Shown here in pieces: positions 57,951 through 64,000 of a stretch of 64,000 nt of DNA. The notes beneath the pieces are model-generated. The model was given only the letters and a program-made list of their open reading frames with translations, was not told the DNA's origin and ran no database searches. The DNA lies in the NCBI RefSeq assembly GCF_963677075.1, contig NZ_OY781873.1:2691715-2755714 (forward strand). Reading direction: 5' to 3'. Made by a program: the position numbers and the translations under genes. Position 1 is the first letter of the stretch. Each line of letters starts with the position of its first letter. This DNA is from an uncultured Sphaerochaeta sp. GTDB taxonomy: Bacteria; Spirochaetota; Spirochaetia; Sphaerochaetales; Sphaerochaetaceae.

Positions 57951-59128
57951 GTGACTTGGAACCTGTCATATTTCATGTAGATATGGATGCCTTCTATGCA
58001 GCGATTGAGGTACTCGACAACCCTGCCTACGCTGACACCTGCTTGCTCATAGGAGGCAACAGTTCCAGAGGGGTGGTTGCCACTGCAAGCTATGAGGCAA
58101 GAAAGTATGGCATCCACTCAGCTATGCCAATGGCACATGCACGCCGTCTTTGTCCCCACGCAGTGGTGGTAAAACCACGAATGGAGCGCTACAGCCAGGT
58201 CAGCATGCAAGTCATGGAGATCCTTAAGGAGTTTTCCTCTGATCTGCAACAGATCTCGATCGACGAAGCCTTCCTTGATATGACAGGAACAAGAAGATTG
58301 TTCGGTATCCCCCGTCAGGCAGGAATATTGCTGAAAGAACGAGTCAGGAAGAAGACAGGGCTGACCATTTCAGTGGGGATTGGCCCCAGCCGCTTCATTG
58401 CAAAAATGGCAAGTGACTATGATAAGCCAGACGGACTATGCAGGGTATCCCAAGGCAAGGAGATTGCCTTTATCGATGCAGTGGGTCTGCAAAAACTCTG
58501 GGGTGTGGGAAAGGTCACCCAAGCACTGCTTGCAAAGCACCACATCAGGACAACCGAAGAACTACGATCCTTTACCATGGACTCCCTACAATCACTGTTC
58601 GGGAAAAGCATGGGACACTTTCTCTATCTTGCCTGCAGGGGTATTGATCCTGGAATCTTTTCTGGTGAATCGAAAAGTCATTCCATCTCAACTGAGACAA
58701 CCTTTGAAAGCGATATCTCCTCCCTTTCCATCCTGGAACAGACCCTGCTGTCCATGAGTCATGAGGTGATGTTTCGGGCATTGGAAGAGAAAAAAATCGG
58801 GCGGACCGTAGGAATCAAGGTGAGACTACCTGATTTCACTACCTACACGCTTCAGATTACCCCGCAGGGTACCATTTACAGTGCTGAACAGATTTATCAT
58901 CTGGCAAAACAGCTCCTGTTGCAGAAATGGCATGACGGTACCCCTCTCAGACTGATTGGTGTTGGGTTATATCAACTCTATGAAGGCAGTCGTCCTCTGC
59001 AGGAAGAACTCTTCGAGGACCCCTATCAAAAAAAACGAAAGATTGAGCAGGTAGTGCTTGCTCTGCAGAAACAGGGCAAGCAGGTATTCAAAGCCAAGAA
59101 TCTCGAAACGACTACTCCATCAGAGTAA
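57947..59128 (+). CDS. dinB: DNA polymerase IV (Y family)
   Basis: Translesion polymerase, 393 residues. Palm motifs HVDMDAFYAAIE and ISIDEAFLDMT carry the catalytic acidic residues; VGIGPSRFIAKMASDYDKPDG and GVGKVTQALL follow; the little-finger domain is at the C-terminus. QEELF at about residue 358 could bind the sliding clamp. ATG 57947 is coupled to the ddl stop. It is unusual to find dinB at the end of a cell-wall operon, and it would be co-expressed rather than under its own SOS control; I saw no LexA box. Confidence 0.93.
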   Translation: MSDLEPVIFHVDMDAFYAAIEVLDNPAYADTCLLIGGNSSRGVVATASYEARKYGIHSAMPMAHARRLCPHAVVVKPRMERYSQVSMQVMEILKEFSSDLQQISIDEAFLDMTGTRRLFGIPRQAGILLKERVRKKTGLTISVGIGPSRFIAKMASDYDKPDGLCRVSQGKEIAFIDAVGLQKLWGVGKVTQALLAKHHIRTTEELRSFTMDSLQSLFGKSMGHFLYLACRGIDPGIFSGESKSHSISTETTFESDISSLSILEQTLLSMSHEVMFRALEEKKIGRTVGIKVRLPDFTTYTLQITPQGTIYSAEQIYHLAKQLLLQKWHDGTPLRLIGVGLYQLYEGSRPLQEELFEDPYQKKRKIEQVVLALQKQGKQVFKAKNLETTTPSE

Positions 59129-59222
59129 CAACCATTACAATTCCTAGCTCTTTACTTTGCTTTTGTATTTCTTTATCTTGTCATAGTATTGATAAAAACA
59201 TAATTGGTAAGGAGCAACGCTC

Positions 59223-59612
59223 TTGGTTAGAAATAAAATACTGCGTTTCATACTGGCCTTCTTAGGAATCATCTCAGCAGTGCTGGGAGGAATTGGTGTA
59301 TTCCTGCCTGTTCTTCCTACCACTCCCTTCGTACTACTAGCAGGCCTTCTCTTCTCTTTTTCCAGTGAACGTCTAGGAGGCTGGTTGGAACAGAACAGGA
59401 TTTTGGGTCCCTATCTCAAGCACTATCGTAAGGGGACAGGAATCCCAAAGAAAGCAAAAGTCAAAGCTCTTATAACGCTTTGGATAGGTATGGGAATCAC
59501 GTTTTACCTTGTAGGAAAGCTTCCCTTGATCATCATGCTTGCAACCATTGCCACCATCGTCAGCATCCACATCATAACCATCAAACCCAAACACGTAGAG
59601 GTAGCGAACTAG
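59223..59612 (+). CDS. DUF454 (YbaN-like) inner-membrane protein
   Basis: 129 residues, DUF454 family. Membrane hairpin about 7-45 (LGIISAVLGGIGVFLPVLPTTPFVLLA is the family signature), an amphipathic middle (RILGPYLKHYRKGTGIP), and a second hydrophobic hairpin about 83-120. TTG 59223 start with AAGGAG 8 nt upstream; no ATG is available nearby. Function unknown. Its last 4 bp overlap the convergent MFS gene. The 94-bp gap after dinB is AT-rich, with no promoter I would defend. Confidence 0.88.
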   Translation: MVRNKILRFILAFLGIISAVLGGIGVFLPVLPTTPFVLLAGLLFSFSSERLGGWLEQNRILGPYLKHYRKGTGIPKKAKVKALITLWIGMGITFYLVGKLPLIIMLATIATIVSIHIITIKPKHVEVAN

Positions 59613-60766
59613 ACAGAGTATTCCTTATTTCTGGTAAGCAACACCAGGATGGTGATGCTGGAGACAAGCAAGACCAGAATACTTCCTTGCAGGAGGGGCA
59701 TCCACTGCAATCCCACAAAAGACCCAACCAGCCCAAACAGTGGAGGGGTGACCGTGCTTCCAATATAGGCACTGGCCATCTGCAGGCCAATGATTCGCTG
59801 GCTCAACTCAGGTCCAAAACTTCGTGGGGTTTGGTGAATCAGGCTTGGGAATATGGGAGCACATCCCAAACCAAGCAACAAGAGAGAGATTCCGGCAAAG
59901 ATCAGGGAGGCATAGAACAAGGCAATAATGCTGATAAGGCAGAGGAACAATCCCAGGAAGATCATCTGGATATTGCTCAATCGGTAACTGATGAAACCGC
60001 TTGCCATTCTTCCCACAGTTATCCCAAGGAAGAACAGAGACCCATAGAAGGCAGCATCGGAGGGAAGCAACTGCTTTACCTGAACCAGGTAACTAACCGC
60101 CCAAAGTCCTGTAGAAATTTCCAGTGCACAGTAGAAGAAGAAAGAGAGCAAGGCAAAGGGAAGCGCCTTATGACGAAGCAATCCCTTCTTATGGGCTGCA
60201 TGATGCTCTCCTTCCCTTTTTTCCTTGGGGTCCACCCAGAGGGATAGAGAAGCTATCAACGCAAAGACCAGGAGTGTTTGCATCAGGGTAAGTATCCGAT
60301 ACCCGCTTCGATAACCAAGCTGCAAGGAGAGGGCAAGTCCCATGACTGCAGGGCCTGCACTTGCTCCCAAGCCCCAAAATGAGTGCAACCAATTCATATG
60401 GCGTGCCTCATAGTGCAGTGCAACATAGTTGTTGAGCGCTGAGTCAACTGAACCAGCACCCAACCCAAGGGGAACTGCCCACAGCATGAGCATAGGAAGC
60501 GATGAGGCAAAGGAGAATCCCAAAAGAGCTACTGCTGTCATCGTTACACTGACAAGGGTCACCTTTCCCGTCCCAAATCGACTGGTCATCCGATAACTCA
60601 TAAGAGCTGATACCACCGTGCCGATGGAAGATGTTGCCCCGATAAGACCAGCACTCCAAAACGGGAGATCGAGTGATTGTTGCATGACCGGCCAGATGCT
60701 GCCCAATACACCATCAGGCAGTCCAAGGCTGATAAAGGCAAGATAGATAACCACTAAAAGAGCCAT
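59609..60766 (-). CDS. Major facilitator superfamily transporter
   Basis: 385 residues, about 12 membrane helices, inner membrane. The DGVLGSIWP start, GLGAGSVDSALNNYVALH and the SFWGLGASAGPAVMGL region point to a small-solute MFS porter of the FucP/sugar-like or drug-like branch, and a charged central loop (DPKEKREGEHHAAHKKG) separates the halves. Substrate unknown. It starts 1 bp after the uppP stop, hence the same operon. Confidence 0.86.
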   Translation of the reverse strand: MALLVVIYLAFISLGLPDGVLGSIWPVMQQSLDLPFWSAGLIGATSSIGTVVSALMSYRMTSRFGTGKVTLVSVTMTAVALLGFSFASSLPMLMLWAVPLGLGAGSVDSALNNYVALHYEARHMNWLHSFWGLGASAGPAVMGLALSLQLGYRSGYRILTLMQTLLVFALIASLSLWVDPKEKREGEHHAAHKKGLLRHKALPFALLSFFFYCALEISTGLWAVSYLVQVKQLLPSDAAFYGSLFFLGITVGRMASGFISYRLSNIQMIFLGLFLCLISIIALFYASLIFAGISLLLLGLGCAPIFPSLIHQTPRSFGPELSQRIIGLQMASAYIGSTVTPPLFGLVGSFVGLQWMPLLQGSILVLLVSSITILVLLTRNKEYSV

Positions 60767-60767
60767 A

Positions 60768-61598
60768 TCAAGCAGCTCCCCAAGTAAGGAAATAGATCGT
60801 TACCAGAACCGCAAGGGCAACACGGTAATAGCCAAAGGCAGAGAAGTCATGACGACGGACATAAGCAACCAATGCCTTGATACAAAGCAGGGATACAAGG
60901 AAGGAGGCAACAAAAGCGATGCCTATCAGGAGGTATTCCTCTGTGCTGTAGCTGAGTCCCAACTTGATCAATTTCAAGAGGGAAGCTCCTGCCATGACCG
61001 GTATAGCCATAAAGAATGAGAATTTTGCAGCCACCGACCGTTCCAAACCAATGATAATCCCGCCAAGTATGGTGGAACCACTTCTACTGGTTCCCGGGAT
61101 CAGGGCAAGCATCTGGAAGAGTCCAAGGGATAATGCATCACGATAGGTAATTTCGGAAAGCTCCTTTACACGGTGCTCCCTTTTACCCCACTTCCCCTTC
61201 TCCAGTACAATATAGAGCAAGCCGTAGGCAAAGAGTGCAATAGCAACCACTTCCCATCGATAGAGGTAGGTGTCCATCAGATCATCGATCAAGATTCCTA
61301 TCACTCCAGCAGGAATCGTGGCAATGATCACTTTCAACCAGAGAATATATGTCTCATTCTTCTGCTTGGCATCCTTACCCTTGGTAAAGGGGTTCAACGT
61401 GGAGAAGTACAGGATAATCACGGCAAGTATCGATGCAAGTTGAATGATGACAAAGAAGAGCTCTCTTGCCCCCTCGCCCAAACTGAGATGGATTACTTCA
61501 TCCAACAGCAAAAGATGTCCCGTTGAGCTGATGGGAAGCCATTCAGTAATCCCCTGTACAATTCCTAAAAGCAATGATTTCAAACCTTCCTGAAACAT
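60768..61598 (-). CDS. uppP: Undecaprenyl-diphosphatase
   Basis: Recycles undecaprenyl pyrophosphate, the lipid carrier for cell-wall and surface polymers; the family confers bacitracin resistance. 276 residues, about eight helices. Active-site motifs GIVQGITEWLPISSTGH (about 14-30) and PGTSRSGSTI (about 170-179). ATG 61598 is preferred, with GGAGGGG 5 nt upstream. First gene of the uppP-MFS pair, divergent from trmL. Confidence 0.95.
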   Translation of the reverse strand: MFQEGLKSLLLGIVQGITEWLPISSTGHLLLLDEVIHLSLGEGARELFFVIIQLASILAVIILYFSTLNPFTKGKDAKQKNETYILWLKVIIATIPAGVIGILIDDLMDTYLYRWEVVAIALFAYGLLYIVLEKGKWGKREHRVKELSEITYRDALSLGLFQMLALIPGTSRSGSTILGGIIIGLERSVAAKFSFFMAIPVMAGASLLKLIKLGLSYSTEEYLLIGIAFVASFLVSLLCIKALVAYVRRHDFSAFGYYRVALAVLVTIYFLTWGAA

Positions 61599-61683
61599 AT
61601 ACCCCTCCAACCTTGAGCAAGTCTAAAGCAAACGGTTCCTCATTACAAGATTGGTTATTCTCTCATGCATAAGTTCCCCCACC

Positions 61684-61712
61684 TTGTGTTGATTCCCTGC
61701 AAATGATAGATT
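61684..61712 (+). promoter_or_regulatory. Promoter of trmL-proC
   Basis: TTGTGT (61684-61689), 17-bp spacer, TAGATT (61707-61712), leader with GAGAGGAG before ATG 61734. Confidence 0.5.
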
Positions 61713-61733
61713 TGCCGTGTAAGGGAGAGGAGC

Positions 61734-62234
61734 ATGGCACTGCATATTGTCCTGTTTGAGCCAGAGATACCACAAAACACCGGAAATATTGCACGGACAT
61801 GTGCAGCAGTTGGTGCAACCTTGCACTTGGTGCATCCTCTTGGATTCAGCTTGGAGGAGAAATATCTGAAACGTGCTGGGTTGGATTATTGGCCGTTGCT
61901 CACGATGGTTGAACACCCCAGCATTGAAGTTTTCCTGGCAGCACACCAAGAGAAACCGTTGTACTACTTCACCACAAAAGCTCCAAGAACCTACTGCGAG
62001 GTCACCTACCCTGAAGAGACCTATCTAGTCTTCGGCAAGGAGAGTGCTGGTATCAGCGAATCACTGCTTGTCAAAAACAAACAACGTTGTGTGAGAATCC
62101 CCATGAGGGAAGAAGCACGAAGTCTGAATCTCTCGAACAGTGTAGCAATCGCAGCATATGAATACCTACGACAGCAATCCTTTCCCTTCCTACAAGGGAC
62201 AGGATCGTTACATAGACTTACATGGGAGGCCTGA
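61734..62234 (+). CDS. trmL: tRNA (cytidine/uridine-34-2'-O)-methyltransferase
   Basis: SPOUT-class methyltransferase for the wobble base of tRNA-Leu. 166 residues, normal length. Starts LHIVLFEPEIPQNTGNIART; HLVHPLGFSLEEKYLKRAGLDYW is TrmL-specific; the knot motifs are FGKESAGI and IPMREEARSLNLSNSVAIAAYE. AGAGGAGC precedes ATG 61734. proC begins 2 bp after the stop. Confidence 0.95.
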   Translation: MALHIVLFEPEIPQNTGNIARTCAAVGATLHLVHPLGFSLEEKYLKRAGLDYWPLLTMVEHPSIEVFLAAHQEKPLYYFTTKAPRTYCEVTYPEETYLVFGKESAGISESLLVKNKQRCVRIPMREEARSLNLSNSVAIAAYEYLRQQSFPFLQGTGSLHRLTWEA

Positions 62235-62236
62235 GC

Positions 62237-63040
62237 ATGGATAGTATCGGCATCATTGGATGTGGAAACATGGGTGGAGCAATCGCAGGGAGCCTGCAAA
62301 TGGAAGTCTTGGTATATGACAGTGATGAGCAGAAAGCCAAGCAGCTTGCATCAAGCAAGGAAACCATTTCAGTGGCAGAATCTCTCGAAGCACTTTTGAG
62401 TACATGCCAAACCATACTCATTGCAGTAAAGCCCCAGATACTTTCTACGCTCTATCCAGAACTGAGAGCATTGGGTAGTGACAAGAAACGATGGATTTCC
62501 ATTGCGGCAGGGGTTCCCCTCTCGGTACTTGCTGAGCAACTTGCCACTGATGAGATAGTACGGTTCATGCCAAACATCGCAGCACAGTATGGATCTGCTG
62601 TTACCGCTGTAGCTCCAGCTGAAGGTTGTTCCCCATCCCTACGTGAAGACTCCCTTCATGTTGCGTCCTCCTTTGGCTCCGCCTTCCTTCTACCAGAGTC
62701 CCAGTTCTCAGCCTTTATTGGGATAAGCGGCTCAGCCATTGCCTATGTATTCTCGTTCCTGCATGGACTTGCAATGGGAGGAGTAGCGCAAGGAATCGCC
62801 TATCCAGAGGCGCTGAAGATAGCAAGCGACACCATGAAGAGTGCTACCTCCTTGATAGACGCAACAAAGGCAAATCCAGTGGACCTTGCAACGCGGGTCT
62901 GCTCTGCTGGGGGAACTACCATTGAGGGCATGAAAGCACTCGCCCAGGGAGGGTTTGAGGGTTTGGTCATGCGTGCTGTCGAGGCATCGAGTGAGAAGTC
63001 AAAAGTGCTTGAGGCAAAAGCAGCCAAACAGGGGAAATAA
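62237..63040 (+). CDS. proC: Pyrroline-5-carboxylate reductase
   Basis: NAD(P)H-dependent last step of proline synthesis. 267 residues: Rossmann loop GIIGCGNMGGAIAGS (4-18), AVKPQ near 71-75, FMPNIAAQYG, and the dimerisation/active region AGGTTIEGMKAL near the C-terminus. ATG 62237 with GGGAGG 7 nt upstream inside trmL. serS starts 28 bp downstream, possibly on the same mRNA. Confidence 0.95.
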   Translation: MDSIGIIGCGNMGGAIAGSLQMEVLVYDSDEQKAKQLASSKETISVAESLEALLSTCQTILIAVKPQILSTLYPELRALGSDKKRWISIAAGVPLSVLAEQLATDEIVRFMPNIAAQYGSAVTAVAPAEGCSPSLREDSLHVASSFGSAFLLPESQFSAFIGISGSAIAYVFSFLHGLAMGGVAQGIAYPEALKIASDTMKSATSLIDATKANPVDLATRVCSAGGTTIEGMKALAQGGFEGLVMRAVEASSEKSKVLEAKAAKQGK

Positions 63041-63068
63041 GTAATTCTGAAAGGAAGAAGGAATCAGT

Positions 63069-64000
63069 ATGATAGATTTGAAAGAACTAAAAAGCAGACG
63101 AGACGAAATAGCAAACAACATTGCTGTAAGAAACATGCAGGTGGATATTGATGCCATCATTGATTTACAGGAAAAACGCTCTGCACTGCTGCAGCAGGTT
63201 GAGGAACTCCGCTCCAAGAGAAATGAAAATGCCAAGAAAATGAAAGGCAAGCTGGATGCTGATACCCGTAGCAGTCTGATTGCAGAAGGTAAGTCGTTGA
63301 AAGAAGCGATTGCTGAGATTGAGGGCAGCCTTACCCAGGTTGAGGAAGAGTTCCAGAAACTTGCAAGGACTATTCCCAACTATGCCCACCCCGCCGCCCC
63401 GGTCGGAAAAGAAGACAAGGACAATACAGCGATCAAGTTCGTCGGTACCCCACCCCAGTTCTCTTTCAAGCCTCTGGACCATGTCCAGCTTGCTGAACGG
63501 CTCGATTTGATTGATTTCGATACAGCAACAAGGGTAAGTGGACCCAAGTTCTACTACCTGAAGAGGGAAGCAGTCATTCTTCAGATGGCCTTGGAACGAT
63601 ATGCAATGGATATCCTGATCAAGAAGGGATTCACCCCCTTCATTACCCCCGATATTGCCAAGGAGGAGATTCTCCAGGGCATTGGATTCAATCCAAGAGG
63701 GGAAGAGAGCAACATCTATACCATTGAAAATACTGACACATGCTTGGTAGGAACTGCTGAGATTACCCTTGGTGGCTACTACGCAAACCAAATCCTTTCC
63801 AAGGAACAGCTACCGATCAAGATGGCAGGTCTCTCCCATTGCTTCCGCAGGGAAGCTGGAGGTGCTGGACAGTATTCCAAGGGACTCTACCGGGTTCACC
63901 AGTTCTCGAAGCTTGAGATGTTCATTTACTGTACAAGTGAAGAGTCTGAGGCATTTCATGACGAACTGCTCGCAATCGAGGAAGAGATTTTCAATGGACT
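63069..64000 (+). CDS. serS: Seryl-tRNA synthetase, 3' end outside window
   Basis: Class II synthetase charging tRNA-Ser and the precursor of selenocysteinyl-tRNA. 310 residues visible. N-terminal coiled-coil arm (about 30-100) that grips the long variable arm of tRNA-Ser; catalytic domain from about 130. TAEITLGGYYANQIL and motif 2 (SHCFRREAGGAGQYSKGLYR) are present; motif 3 is beyond the window. ATG 63069 with AAGGA upstream. Confidence 0.95.
   Translation, partial: MIDLKELKSRRDEIANNIAVRNMQVDIDAIIDLQEKRSALLQQVEELRSKRNENAKKMKGKLDADTRSSLIAEGKSLKEAIAEIEGSLTQVEEEFQKLARTIPNYAHPAAPVGKEDKDNTAIKFVGTPPQFSFKPLDHVQLAERLDLIDFDTATRVSGPKFYYLKREAVILQMALERYAMDILIKKGFTPFITPDIAKEEILQGIGFNPRGEESNIYTIENTDTCLVGTAEITLGGYYANQILSKEQLPIKMAGLSHCFRREAGGAGQYSKGLYRVHQFSKLEMFIYCTSEESEAFHDELLAIEEEIFNG

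Noticed and set aside
59178..59206. TTGTCA-N17-TAATTG promoter before the DUF454 gene
   Set aside because: The start site would fall on or after the AAGGAG ribosome-binding site, so it cannot give a translatable mRNA with that site.
1..64000. Mobile elements, prophage, CRISPR arrays, tRNA or rRNA genes
   Set aside because: No transposase, integrase, phage structural gene, regularly spaced repeat, or tRNA-like cloverleaf was noticed in the gaps, all of which are short.

Overview
The window is about 64 kb of compact bacterial chromosome with mid-range G+C. It holds 63 protein-coding genes I can support (two cut by the window ends) plus one doubtful 33-residue ORF. I see no rRNA, tRNA, CRISPR array, insertion sequence or prophage, and no gene-free stretch above 300 bases. 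Several traits suggest a fermentative, carbohydrate-using spirochaete of the Sphaerochaeta type: a long-form pyrophosphate-dependent phosphofructokinase, exported proteins whose signal peptides end in FAxGxKE, a CMP-kinase-like protein with a GNTT P-loop, FadL/PorV-like outer-membrane proteins, and murC/murE/ddl genes. This assignment is an inference, because the window has no rRNA marker.

Layout. 1-2144 (-): translationally coupled deaminase, MtnA-like isomerase and MTAP-family phosphorylase, a nucleoside-salvage set. 2296-5377: exported FKBP with a duplicated N-terminal domain, GntR regulator, YhcH-like protein and cytidylate-kinase-like protein. 5457-9107: OGG1-type glycosylase coupled to an unusual glutamyl-tRNA reductase/cyclase fusion, then two unknown proteins. 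9138-12190: cysK with two Rrf2 regulators, and a divergent AbrB-type membrane protein. 12187-20322 (-): DUF1846, DJ-1/PfpI, DAHP synthase, two AMP-forming acyl-CoA synthetases, a metallo-beta-lactamase-fold hydrolase and an ArsC-like protein. 20539-23076: asnS, a LuxR-type regulator and a YaiI/UPF0178 protein.

23081-37508 is a glycan-use region: GH2 hydrolase, PPi-phosphofructokinase, a membrane diguanylate cyclase, beta-mannosidase, a sugar ABC importer without its own ATPase, a ROK regulator and a GH20 hexosaminidase. A shared operator-like sequence ties the importer, the regulator and the hexosaminidase together. 37678-40737 (-): a third acyl-CoA synthetase with YhbY, and a LysR regulator. 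40824-44273 (+): a stand-alone siroheme sulfite/nitrite-reductase-like protein in an overlapping operon with a FecBCD/BtuFCD-type ABC importer. 44322-49400 (+): folC, rqcH, a Memo-like protein and an unknown membrane protein, all overlapping.

49369-55283 (-): miaA, rpoZ, a small exported protein, a CMP-kinase-like protein, YicC, murC, a small zinc ribbon and an outer-membrane protein. 55396-59128 (+): murE-ddl-dinB. 59223-64000: DUF454, MFS transporter, uppP, trmL, proC and the start of serS.

Themes. Most genes sit in tight operons with ATGA/TGATG/GTGA coupling, and several convergent pairs overlap at their 3' ends. Promoters are readable as TTGACA-N17/18-TATAAT variants. Five genes have a -10-like hexamer only 5-6 nt before the start codon, four of them without a clear Shine-Dalgarno, which suggests leaderless mRNAs. 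The most unusual items are the GluTR-cyclase fusion, the deaminase/isomerase/phosphorylase operon, the siroheme-protein/importer operon, the ROK operators and a terminator hairpin abutting the murC ribosome-binding site.
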